Assembly: GCA_936450465.1 (NCBI GenBank)
Contig: OW388291.1
Location: 77,824,436 to 77,888,435, forward strand
Origin: Gibbula magus
Lineage: Eukaryota; Mollusca; Gastropoda; Trochida; Trochidae
DNA length: 64,000 nucleotides
Direction of reading: 5' to 3'
Shown here piece after piece: positions 9,801-19,598 of the stretch (within the stretch, counting starts at the first letter, position 1; each line of letters starts with the position of its first letter). The translations under genes and the position numbers were made by a program. The notes beneath the pieces were generated by a model that made no database searches, was not told the DNA's origin, and worked only from the letters and a program-made list of their open reading frames with translations.

Positions 9801-10878
9801 CTCACAAATTTAACAATCAAACCAAATGGTAGGTTGATGTAGCAATAAGGAGTTGCATTTTGAAAGATTAAAAAAAGGTTGACTATTTTAATTGCCGAGA
9901 CGTAGTTGTCAGAAGGTCAATAACTCTACAATTTATAATATCATGAAACTCAGTATCAGTATCTAATTCGATTTTGCTCGCAAGATACTAAACCATTCAC
10001 TCGTTTTAAAATTGTATTATACGATGTTTTAACCCTAGTACACGTGTGACAAAAGTAACCTTACCTTGCAAGGCAGACAGACAAGCGCTCCGAAAAAGTT
10101 TCCACTCGCCCTTTCTCCGCACACTTGACACGCTCCTTCTTGTCCCCTCTGGGAACGTCCCGGGCTACCCGCTGACAATCTCTCCTTCCCTGGGGCCCGG
10201 GGGTAGGTAGATGGACTCGCCAAGGTTGGTGTGTTCCTGAGGGCTTGGTCTTTCTGCTCGTCAAGGCTCTCTGTGGGTCGATGAAGTGCATGGTGTCTTT
10301 CAATATTTTGCCAATAACTACATATAAATAGTCAGAAATGAACATGAAATTTGATTTTTCTTTTCATATAGCATACAATGAGTGGGATCCGAAAAGAATT
10401 GAAAAAAAGATATTTGCATTGATATCTCATTTACAAGTTGAAATAAAAGCTGTTTTCTTACTCAGTTAAATGACACAGCGGCAGTGCATTATGGTTGTTG
10501 TCATGTTAGATAACTAGAAACAAGAGAGTTACTATGGAGAGACAAAATTCATCCAGATCAAATTTCAAATCAACACTAAAAATTTTTTATTAGCACACAT
10601 GATTCGTATGATAAGCATTCTCTTTTTGAATTCACAATGGCAGTGTTTAAAAGTTTATATTTACCTTCTCCAAGTAGGAGCAAAGGTTGTGCATCAGAGA
10701 ATAGAAGGTTGGGTACGGTAGGCGATTCATGACGACTAAATTTGGGTTCCATTCCTTCTTCACAAAAGGCTGCCATCTGAGGGTAAGAACTTGGGGAGGA
10801 GGAGAAGGAGGAGGCGGATGAGAGGGAAGGGGAGGGGTGATCGCTCGCCAAGTCTTCACATACATAGTCCATTGGCAT
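782..10878 (-). CDS. Two-DNA-binding-domain nuclear receptor (2DBD-NR), nine coding exons, 3' end outside window
   Basis: Spliced gene: 10878-10665, 10270-10065, 7680-7536, 5996-5890, 5297-5156, 4839-2867, 1994-1889, 1436-1176, 862-782. All junctions are GT-AG and all phases agree, giving an open protein of about 1,078 residues so far. Order: A/B region (1-118), DBD1 zinc fingers (C119-C175), a short linker, DBD2 zinc fingers (C203-C258), a T/A-box-like basic stretch (AIKMGRPKKL, from 272), a hinge of roughly 600 residues, then a ligand-binding domain from about 890. The LBD signature is VPGF...DDRIFIIQN, and helices 7-9 read LKMDRTEAAML...SGLNEPAIIEKSRDFL. Two DBDs plus one LBD define the 2DBD nuclear receptors, nuclear transcription factors reported in flatworms, molluscs and others. 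Ligand and target sites are unknown. The start is the first in-frame ATG of exon 1; further 5' exons are possible. The end of helix 9 to helix 12 (AF-2) must lie left of base 1. Confidence 0.9.
1176..1436 (-). CDS. 2DBD-NR coding exon 8: LBD helices 4-8
   Basis: Encodes residues 965-1051. It opens GFNDFHPDDRIFIIQN, a variant of the family signature F..L...DQI.LLK, and ends LLKMDRTEAAMLSALNVTAA, matching helix 7-8 where receptors have E.a.L.Ai.l..pD. Acceptor ATATTTCCAG, donor GCAG|GTTAGT; phase 1 at both ends. Confidence 0.88.
1889..1994 (-). CDS. 2DBD-NR coding exon 7: LBD helix 3 region
   Basis: Encodes residues 930-964 plus one base: LQDWPKEESSTLMEHVV, then RRIVRQVKEEIAFMVKVP. The tail joins GF of the next exon to give the VPGF motif of the nuclear-receptor LBD signature between helices 3 and 4. 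Acceptor CTTGTCACAG, donor CCAG|GTACTG; phase 0 in, phase 1 out. It is too short to stand out as an ORF and was found from the splice sites and LBD pattern. Confidence 0.82.
1995..2866. other. Intron 6 of the receptor gene
   Basis: 872 bases of AT-rich sequence. No repeat, RNA gene or additional exon recognised. The other short introns (863-1175, 1437-1888, 4840-5155, 5298-5889, 10271-10664) likewise show nothing beyond splice signals. Confidence 0.6.
2867..4839 (-). CDS. 2DBD-NR coding exon 6: very long hinge and start of the LBD
   Basis: A 1,973-nt exon with no stop, encoding residues 272-929. It begins AIKMGRPKKL, which matches the T/A-box region after the second finger in E75/NR1-type receptors. 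The body is low complexity: rich in Ser, Pro, Gln, Asn and Asp, with an Arg cluster RRRHRRRR (about 462-469, a possible nuclear localisation signal) and a poly-Ser run (about residues 804-810). The last ~40 residues (MTREEHRVLQDMLEAYMEML...) look like LBD helix 1. The acceptor is GTTTTCAG at 4840-4841. The donor is taken as AAT|GTAACT after 2867 because it is phase 0 and joins exon 7 in frame; without splicing, the frame stops at 2834. The donor is the least certain junction. Confidence 0.85.
5156..5297 (-). CDS. 2DBD-NR coding exon 5: DBD2, second zinc finger
   Basis: Encodes residues 225-271, starting KFFRRG. Cysteines C239-X5-C245-X9-C255-X2-C258 have canonical spacing, followed by RYQKC and VGMSRR. 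The P-box plus one reads CEGCKK, with Lys where most receptors have Gly. Acceptor CAACTACAG, donor CGAG|GTGAGA, ending in phase 1. Confidence 0.93.
5890..5996 (-). CDS. 2DBD-NR coding exon 4: DBD2, first zinc finger
   Basis: Encodes residues 189-224. A short acidic linker, EKPEAIEPGEGQIL, is followed by a canonical first zinc finger: C203-X2-C206-X13-C220-X2-C223. It contains GIHFGVYTCEGCK, the standard recognition helix start, so this domain should read an AGGTCA-like half-site (inference from the family). Acceptor TTGTCCGCAG, donor AAG|GTAAAT. The phases (1 in, 0 out) are identical to those of exon 2. Confidence 0.92.
5997..7535. other. Intron 3 of the receptor gene, carrying a MITE fragment
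   Basis: Separates DBD1 from DBD2. It carries a partial TTAA-type MITE at 6765 (separate entry). Repeated phrases around TTATACATTTACGTAAA and CTGAATGAGTTTT at 7290-7530 suggest a small degenerate local duplication. No exon seen. Confidence 0.55.
6765..6860. mobile_element. Partial copy of the TTAA MITE family (copy 4)
   Basis: Starts TTAA|AGGCGCTGTAGCAC, identical over the first 14 bases to the terminal repeat of the complete copy at 36.9 kb. Similarity continues for about 90 bases, then fades. No matching right end was found in the intron, so the copy is truncated or decayed. Confidence 0.65.
7536..7680 (-). CDS. 2DBD-NR coding exon 3: DBD1, second zinc finger
   Basis: Encodes residues 141-188, starting SFFIRC. 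Second-finger cysteines are C158, C162, C172 and C175, followed by RYLKC and GMSRK, typical of the nuclear-receptor family. The first pair is spaced C-X3-C instead of the usual C-X5-C, so the D-box loop is two residues short. An extra Cys (C146) sits where most receptors have Arg/Ser. Acceptor CATCTAG|AGC, donor AAAG|GTATGA, ending in phase 1 like exon 5. At 145 nt it is close to the 142 nt of exon 5, its likely duplicate. Confidence 0.88.
7681..10064. other. Intron 2 of the receptor gene
   Basis: 2.4 kb of AT-rich intron. No exon, RNA gene or clear transposable element recognised. ORFs here are short and lack protein-like character. Confidence 0.55.
10065..10270 (-). CDS. 2DBD-NR coding exon 2: DBD1, first zinc finger
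   Basis: Encodes residues 72-140. The first half is a Gln/Ser/Pro/Arg-rich linker. The second half is the first zinc finger of DBD1, with C119-X2-C122-X13-C136-X2-C139, the normal nuclear-receptor spacing. The P-box region reads CLPCKS across the junction rather than CEGCKG, so the usual Glu of the recognition helix is Leu and the Gly is Pro. The exon starts in phase 1 after CCCACAG and ends in phase 0 exactly after the Lys that follows the last Cys (AAG|GTAAGG), the same place as in exon 4. The acceptor's pyrimidine tract is weak. Confidence 0.85.
10665..10878 (-). CDS. 2DBD-NR coding exon 1: N-terminal A/B region
   Basis: Encodes residues 1-71, beginning MPMDYVCEDL. It has a Ser/Pro-rich tract (residues 16-32) and ends in a hydrophobic stretch, PLLLLGE. 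Start chosen at the ATG at 10878; a second in-frame ATG follows two codons later. The donor GAAG|GTAAAT at 10664 leaves phase 1, which fits the acceptor of the next exon. No domain is recognised, as is usual for this poorly conserved region. A strong CAG|GTAAGA donor sits on the same strand just upstream (exon side ending at 10957), so an untranslated 5' exon or alternative first exon may exist. Confidence 0.7.
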
Positions 10879-11537
10879 CTTCACATTCGTAGAGCCACAG
10901 GTTAGCGGATATTCATTCTACCTGGTTGTGTCAGCCTGGTCAGAGGTGTGTCTTACCTGCACGAGAAAGTTGTATCTGAAATAGAATAAACGCTATTAGA
11001 TATAACAAGTCTTTAAATCGTTAAAACGTCTTCGGGTTACGGGATTTTCATTCTAACAGGTGGTATCCAACGGAAATCTTTTCTTCAGATATCTATTTCT
11101 GAAATAAAGTCGTCAAGAAGATGACATCACAGTTGTTGTTAAATTCTCGTTTAGTTTAATTTTTCCGCCTTATTTAGGGAACGTGAAATACTGTCATAAA
11201 TCGTGATTGCGAACTGGCCAATCAAATATCCGGCACTTGTTGACTCATTGAACTAATAAAGAATGCAATAAGACCATATGTAAGAAAAACAACATTTAAC
11301 CTTGTGACGAATAACAAATGGCGATTTTGGTGTGTCTCTTAATGTTCCTTTATTATTAGTATTAGCAAAGTATTCATATTTTATAACCCTGACATAAATG
11401 CCATAATATACTAAAATGGAACAACCTTTAATTATTCCTAACAAAAAGTTTTATATGAAATATGATTTACCAGTCTTTCGTACAGAAATTAGAACCCGGC
11501 AGTAACGTACAATCGTAAAAAGTTTAAAGAATGCCCT

Positions 11538-11539
<2 letters not shown>

Positions 11540-11588
<49 letters not shown>
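11540..11588. repeat. (TA)n microsatellite
   Basis: Uninterrupted TA dinucleotides, about 24 units. Confidence 0.95.
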
Positions 11589-11594
<6 letters not shown>

Positions 11595-12130
11595 TTTCAC
11601 ATTTTGTGTGATTTTTATTTGATTTAATTTGTATTTAAATTGTACCTGATTAAATGCATTTTATTAACATGGTCATCAGTAACAACACTTACGGGATTGA
11701 AAAGTTTAGTAATATTTTTTTCAATATATATTTTCAAAATCTTGAAGTCTAATCTTAGAAAAATAGGAAGCATTGTATCATGTAGATTTTAGGCGAATAT
11801 ACAATTAAGTTGTCACTTAATATATGTACATTCTTGGGTACATCTCACAGAATCATAGTTCCACAAACGGTTGTAAATTACACTTGTTTATGAATTATAC
11901 AATGCTGCAATGTAAATACAGTTAATATAATACTGCAGTGAAAATATAACTCAAAATATCTCTGAAGTTAAAAAATAACTCATATGTTTTATTGCAACAT
12001 AAACATAAGACTTTCTTCATGGGTCTTGTATTTTAAATTATCAACAGTCACGAATTGTTTATGTTGTTTTACTCACTGTTTTCGATAAGCTTACTCTTTA
12101 ATTACTTTAACCAAAATAGCATTTTCTATT

Positions 12131-12406
12131 TCAAGATGGCACAATAAAACATCCATGTATCATGCTGAAAGAAAGTCTATGTACAACATCATTTAAAATC
12201 GTCTCGTTGTAAAATTCAAATTTTATTGTATCTGTCAACGAAGGGATGTTTAAGGGATAGATAGTTGGTAGGTTGTCGGCCATTCTTGCTCTAACTAAAT
12301 AAACGATGGGGTCGAATTGTTCATAAAATTGTTCTAAAGTTATTTCTGCAATGAATTTTAACACTTTGGGGGCAAAATATCGGATAGAATCGTTACTATT
12401 CGCCAT
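12131..12406 (-). CDS. Small hypothetical ORF, 91 codons
   Basis: Begins MANSNDSIRYFAPKVLKFI and ends HGCFIVPS. The ATG has a favourable context (AAACATGGCG: purine at -3, G at +4), and the composition is balanced rather than repeat-like. No family is recognised, no splice sites are needed, and there is no transmembrane segment or signal peptide. It lies 1.3 kb upstream of the receptor on the same strand. It could be a small gene, an exon or chance. Confidence 0.2.
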   Translation of the reverse strand: MANSNDSIRYFAPKVLKFIAEITLEQFYEQFDPIVYLVRARMADNLPTIYPLNIPSLTDTIKFEFYNETILNDVVHRLSFSMIHGCFIVPS

Positions 12407-12871
12407 GTTTCCTTTGCTGCTTATGATATATCAGAATGATGAAATATTTACGAATTTTTCACATTTTACATTATGAATCCAGCTTTTCGTGACAAGTATC
12501 ACTAAAGCTTAATATTAAGTTTATAAGTGATGGGAAGTTGTTTCTCCATTTACCAAATACATAGTTATTGCCAGCGAAAACAATGGCGAAATGAAACGAA
12601 TTGTTTAGCAGATGTAGATAAGATATTGACGAAGAATGAAATGCAAGTAACTCTGAGACTGGGGTCGGGACAATAACAAACGAAGGTGAAATGCATGGAT
12701 GGTGATTTTTTATTCAATGGACTGTCGGACTGACCAGTTTTCTGCTATCCAGAAAATCTTACTCATGCTATAGTTTAAGTTAGATAAGACCAAACGCCTG
12801 ATGCAGGTGATCACACGGGGAAGGTCGGTTAAATGGGACGGATCGTCAAAAGGATCATGCCCCATACCATT

Positions 12872-12972
12872 ATACCCTCCCACAAACCTCTCCCCCCTCC
12901 CACACATACCTCCCCCCCCCCCCCCCCCCCCCCCCCCTCCCCTCCTCATATTATTCTCTCCTCCTCCCACAT
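12872..12972. repeat. Pyrimidine tract with a 26-C homopolymer
   Basis: The + strand is nearly all C/T over about 100 bases, including 26 consecutive C at 12912-12937, so the minus strand can form G-quadruplex structures. The run length is probably assembly- and polymerase-sensitive. It creates artificial poly-Gly and poly-Pro ORFs. Confidence 0.85.
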
Positions 12973-13897
12973 CACGTACAAAGCTTTATGGGACGTTCTT
13001 CTCTAAAAGGGGAGGGTCTACGAATGTGGGTCATGTGTCTCTTAAGGTTTACGTCTTTGTCTGTTCGACAGTTTTACATGTTAGCCGTTTTTCGTTGATT
13101 TGACGTTTTAAGTATTAAACTATGTTTGTATATATCATACATTATTGTTACAAATAAATGTTAATTGTATGACTGTTTCACATTCTTCAAAATCTTTACA
13201 TTGAAATAGAATACATGTATGTATTTTTCATGCATTAAATTATTTTGAAATTTTTATTTTCGCTTTTACATTGATTTATTCGTTTTAAACATAAGATTAT
13301 TAACATACCAAACAAAAGGAAGTTGAATTCATTAATATAATTGAATTTGTTTGTATAAATACACATTTACAAAACCAACGGGCATCCTGTGAATTTACCC
13401 GGATAAAATGAGTGATTTTAGTTCAGATTTGGGACCAGCACATTTTACTCTCTTAATTTTTCTTAGATTTACAAGAAAAGGCTCTTTAGTCCCGCCATTT
13501 CATCAAATCAAACACACTTATTTTTTTCAGAGTAAGCAGCTTTGTCTCTTAAAATAATTAGCTAAATAAAATAAGGACCTATTTGCATAACATAACATTT
13601 CACATAAGCTCAAGTTTACTTACCATGTTATTATATTCATAATATTGGTGTATGTAACTTTGTACCATCAATAGCAAATGATTTTATGTGAAAATAGACT
13701 TCAAACACTTACAAAGTGTATCCGAAAAAAGTAAATATTTAAATATATTAACTTTTTTCTATGTCGTCATTAAAGAAGATCAAACTAACTATATTAGGTG
13801 GGACTGGCTAGTGTGATATATCAGAGATTCTAGTAAAAATTCTCAATATGAAAACAGTGAATCATCCCAATTTTCGATAGTACCTTTCCACATATAT

Positions 13898-13928
<31 letters not shown>
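13898..13928. repeat. (TA)n microsatellite
   Basis: About 15 TA units. Confidence 0.9.
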
Positions 13929-13929
<1 letters not shown>

Positions 13930-16469
13930 AAAGATCGCCACCACGGTGTGCGTGAAACTCAGAGTAGCATGAAATAAAACTGTGTATTCTACATATGTGT
14001 ATATTATATATTATATATTTCTAATATTTTCCTTAAAATTTCCACAGTAGTGTCATTATTAATATTTTCTCTAAAATTGTTAAATAAAAGTGCCATTGAG
14101 TGGGTAGAGGAAAATTGTAGCTAAACATTTCAGTGGCATATTTATTTGGTAGTTTATAATAGTGGAGAGCAGCAACATGAGCTATTCGGGTGATGTCCCA
14201 TGCAAGTTTTAGGGACGGAGAGTCAGTATATCTACAAATTTCATGTCACGTTGGCCAAGGTTTTTGAGAAAAATTGTCAAATATTGATTTAGGGCGTTGC
14301 CCATGTTGCCCTTTTAGGCATTAAAAGTTCATTTTAATGTAATTTAATTTATATTTCTCATTTTAAAACATTATGTAAACAACATTTCAGCTTTATGCGC
14401 ATTACACCTGGATTTGAAGATGGATGTTGTTCATTATTCTGTGTATATGGTCTACCGGTACCTCACGTATAAATTAAGGAGTATGTCATATATGTAGTCT
14501 TGTTTCTGGGTTTTATGTATATATTCTTAATTATCTCACGAATATATCATAATTATCCCAGTTTGATAATTATAATATATGATTTTTCAACTTCAACTGA
14601 TTAATACTACTGTGTTTTACTGTGAAAAATGTTGACCACTTCGTTTTAAAAATTACAACAAACCGAACTTGTTTCCACCCAAATTACCATTTTAGAATTA
14701 AGTTGCTGAAAAGGTTAAGTAGGAAGAAAACTATAGATTATTAAAATGTGATTTACTTGTTTTAATTCTAAAAAAGAACTATGTTTAGAATAGCCTACAA
14801 CAGATTGACATTAAAATTATATACACTTTTGTTAGTGCTTTTAGAATGTAATGAATCGTTTCTCAAAGGTATCAGTATCTTAAACGTTTGTATCATTGAC
14901 AACGCGAGACATTGACACACTAAGTTTTCAGAATAAAACGACCTAATTTGCGTACATTGCTGAAAGTTCATGTAGGAGGGAAATTACTGCTTACTAAAAT
15001 ATGTTTGTTCTTTATTTTTATTCTGGAAAACAACAGTACAGTGTTGTTTAAACCTTCGAAATAATCGCCTTATAGTGTTAGTGATTTTAGATATTTAATT
15101 CGTCCTTTAAATGTTTTCAATATGTAAAAACATAAAACGTTGACAACACTCACTGTTCAGAATTAAATGAAACTGAAAATGTTTCCAAACAGGTTAAGAA
15201 GAGAAATGATAAAGGTAATCATATATAGAAAGAAGATATTTCGGGTTCTGCTTTTATAACTCAAATTTGATTTTGGATAAATTTAAACTACAATACATTC
15301 ATTTCAAATTTTTTTGAAATAAATATTGAGATGCTACGGATAAAAGAGTTTTAATTCTGAAAATAAAAAATTCAATAAACTAAAATACATGCATTTCAAG
15401 TTAAACAAATAATGTAAACGCTTTTCAAATACCTGTAACATTAGATTAAAGTAAAAGAATAACTGGTATTTATCAGTTTAAAGTTCATATCGTTTAAAAT
15501 CAGATGACAGTTACTGTTGATGTCTACACTTGTTGGAAAAAAATGCTTATTTATACCAGTGTGTGTAAATATGCAGGAACAATCTTCTCTAAACGTTTAT
15601 ATACAATATATATCTTGAAGTAAACATCTATAAATATATTTAGCAATCACTGATTATCGACGAAACAACAATTGACTCACCACGTTTTAGCCTTGATCGT
15701 GTTTGAATCATCCGAAAATATTAAGAACTTACAGAAAGAAAATGGTTCTATTGCTCTATACAGCAAACTACATATGTTTCTATATATGACACACTACAGG
15801 TGTGCATGGGTGGTACCACTGTCCGGGGCGTGACAGAGACGACATGTGTTCCTCCGGCTTTTATAGAGTATTCATCTCTATGGTAACATATACATTGATA
15901 TCGTCGTGAACTGCAACCATCTCTGTATGTGAAATCGATATTCGTTGGACATATATGGGATAATTAATGCAACCTCAAAACGTGTGAAAGCTTCGTACGT
16001 TCGAACTTAAGAGCTTACCACGTGAAATGTTATTGTCGTGTTATATAGTGGCGCGTGCTGTCGGAACACGTGGTTCGTAGTTTGGAATATATTACTATAT
16101 GTAGAGCATTTCTTCCGGGTAAATAGACGATAAGGCAGTAATACAAATCAAACAATGTACACAGTATTTGACTTTTTAATCTGATTTGACGATAAATGAC
16201 TTTAAATTAAATATTTAAGACATATTTTAAAAACTATTTTTGGAATGACCTTTTTGTGTTGGGGGGAAAAGAGTTTAATGCGAAGTGCATTTCAGTGTGG
16301 GTTCTTCTTGTGCTGTATTTTGTACAGTTTAAAAACATGTTTTTATTGTCTTTCAAAATTGTTCATTCATTTCGTTCATTTGTTCAAGTTTTGCTTATAT
16401 AACATGCAGTATGCAGCAAAAGTAACACAACATACGGAAGTTTTTGGAAGCGATACATTTGTTTAATTA

Positions 16470-18985
16470 ATAAAATATGTACTAATGATGCAGATGAAAA
16501 TATGTCCTCAATAACATAGGTGAAATATTTACTTAATGATAAAGATAACAGTTTTTACTTAATGATGCAGATGCAAATATGTACTAAATGATTTAGATGA
16601 CAGTATTTACTGAATGGTGTAGATGAAAATATGTACTAAATGATGTAAATGACAATATGTACTAAATAATGTAAATGACAATGTGTACTAAATAATGTGA
16701 ATGACAATATGCACTAAATGATGTAAATGACAATATGTACTAAATGATATAAATGATAATATGCACTAAAATGTAAATGGCAATAAGACTAAAAGATGTA
16801 AATGAAAATATGTACTAAAAGATGTAAATGACAATATGTACTAAATAATGTAAATGACAATATGTACTAAATAATGTAAATTACAATATGTACTAAATGA
16901 TGTAAATGATAATATGTACTAAATGATGTAAATGATAATGTGTACTACATGATGTAAATGATAGTATGTACTAAATGATGTAAATGATAATATGTATTAA
17001 ATGATGTAAATGATAATGTGTACTAACTGATGTAAATGATAATATGTATTAAATGATGTAAATGATAATGTGTACTAACTGATGTAAATGATAATATGTA
17101 TTAAATGATGTAAATGATAAGATGTATTAAATGATGTAAATGATAATGTGTACTAACTGATGTAAATGATAATATGTATTAAATGATGTGAATGATAATG
17201 TGTACTAAATGATGTAAATGATAATATGTACTAAATGATGTAAATGATAATATGGATTAAATGATGTAAATGATAATGTGTACTAACTGATGTAAATGAT
17301 AATATGTATTAAATGATGTAAATGATAATGTGTACTAAATGATGTAGATGATAATGTGTACTAAATTATGTAAATGACAATATGTACTATATGATGAAAA
17401 TGACAATATGTACTTAATGTAGATGAAAATATGTCCAAAATTCCAACTATTCATTTTGTAACGTGTATGCTTACAAAATTCATTTATTTCACTCTGAGTG
17501 TAACTCTCTTGTATATGGTCCAGTGGCCTAAAATTAAATAAACAATTATCTTTTCTATAGATGAGAGTATGTAGTAAATGATGTAGATGACAATATTTAC
17601 AAAATGATGTTGATGAAAATAGTGTACTAAGTTGTGTAAATGACAGTGTTTACTAAATAATGTAAATATTGTTATTAACTAAATGATGTTGATGGGAATA
17701 TGTATTAAAAGATATAAATGAAAATATTTACTAAATGCTGTAGATAAAAGTATGTACATAATGATTTAGATGAAAGTATTTACTAAATAATGATTATGAA
17801 AATATGTACTAAACAATGTGTAAAAAAAAGTATGTACTAAATGATGTAGATGACAATATTTACTAAATGATGAAGATAAATATATGTACTAAATGAAATA
17901 GATAAAATTATGTACTAAATGATGTTGATAAAATTATGTACAGAATGATTTAGATGAGAATATGTACTAAATGATGGAATGAAAATATAGAATAAACAAT
18001 GTAGATGACAAAATTTAATAAATGAGGCAGAAAATAATGTGTTTGTAAAAACTTTTATGACAATATTTATGACATGATGAAAATGACAATGTGTACTTAA
18101 TTATGTAGATGAAAATATGTACTAAATGATGTAGATGAAAGTATGTATTGAATGATATAGATGATCACATAAATGAAAGTACATATACGTAATTTACATA
18201 CGTTAATTTACATACGTCAGTTTTAACAAACAAATAGTTTTGTTAAGTTAAGACTATCATGTTATTTCACTTTGTGATATTTAAAATCGACAGTTTACAA
18301 CCTTTAACAATTTATAATAAGAGAAAAAACATAACTCGCTAACATGTAAATTAAACAAGATGGCGAGAAACGACAAGGATATTTATGGATGGTCAACTTA
18401 TTTATTAATTGAAATTAAGAAGTTGATGATCCATAAACATAATTTTCTTCTCTTCAATACCAACTTCTTCAATGCCTCCAAAACAATTCAACATGACAAC
18501 AAGATATTCCGGGTTTTCTCGATAATTTCAGCAACTTATACCGAAATTGCTTTTGGAATTTGTTATATGCATTTTAGCCAGTATCAATAATTTAAACATT
18601 ACTTTACCCCAGATGAAAATATGTACAAAATTATGTAAATGACAATATTTACTAAATGGCGTTGATGAAAATATTTACTAAATTATGTAGATGGAAATAT
18701 TTAGTAAATAATTCAGATGACAGTGTGTACTAAATAATGCAGATGGAAATATATATTAAATGATGGAGATGATCGCATATACTAAATGTTGTAGATGACA
18801 TTACATGCATGTATAAATGTTGTAGATGAAAATACATGTACGTACTATATGTATGTAATAGATTATGTTGATGAAAATATATGTATGTACCAGATGATTT
18901 AGATGACAATATATGCATGCACTAGATGATTTAGATGACAATATATGAATGTACTAAATGATGTAGATGACAAGACCATATATGT
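16470..18985. repeat. 26-bp minisatellite array
   Basis: Unit close to TGATGTAAATGATAATATG plus TACTAAA, repeated with drift. The most regular part is 16620-17420; degenerate copies continue at 17560-18170 and 18610-18985. Interruptions at about 17430-17560 and 18175-18605 are ordinary AT-rich sequence. A 26-bp period is not a multiple of three and stops are frequent, so it is not coding. Confidence 0.9.
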
Positions 18986-19556
18986 GTTGATGTGGAATGT
19001 TGAGATCGTTCTATCTCTTACCTCAGAATAATGTTCGATAATAATCCGTCCTAGATGTTCACGTTTGAAACACGGCAAGAGATTGATGCGGTCTGTCGTT
19101 GCGTTCTCCGGTCTACTATTAACCACGGTCACAATGGCACTCAATATCTGACACAACACGACACACGTGACCTAGAGTCCAGTGCACATGACATCTTGCC
19201 GGGGTTGCCGTTTGTCACAACCAAATGTAGAGACAAGGATAAAAGATACATTCAGTGAATAATACATTGACCAATGTATACTAGTGTGTGGGGGTGAGAA
19301 GACGACAGGTCCAAGTACAAGGGCTTGTGTTTTTCCCATGTCCTAATATTGGCCACAACCTTAGTGCGCGTGTCCTCTACCTTGAACTAACGTTCGAAAA
19401 TGTGACTGGTCGTAGAACTTTATCCGAGATCCTTGAACGCGATTCCGTGACACAGATATATTCAGCTAAAATATATTCCTTCTTATCGAATTTAGGAAAT
19501 AAAAGGTCATATATTGATGGACATGTGATGGACACGAGATAGGGTGATGATCGAAC

Positions 19557-19598
<42 letters not shown>

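Larger units (their letters stand above)
10879..16470. other. 5' flank of the receptor gene; no convincing gene
   Basis: AT-rich. Holds a candidate upstream donor CAG|GTAAGA (minus strand, at 10956), (TA)n at 11540-11588, a small ORF at 12131-12406, a pyrimidine tract with 26 consecutive C at 12912-12937, and (TA)n at about 13898-13928. A locally GC-richer patch at 15690-16080 could hold a promoter or untranslated first exon, but I see no decisive signal. Confidence 0.45.

Noticed and set aside
12710..13103. Poly-Gly and poly-Pro ORFs
   Set aside because: Produced by the 26-C run and its pyrimidine flank.
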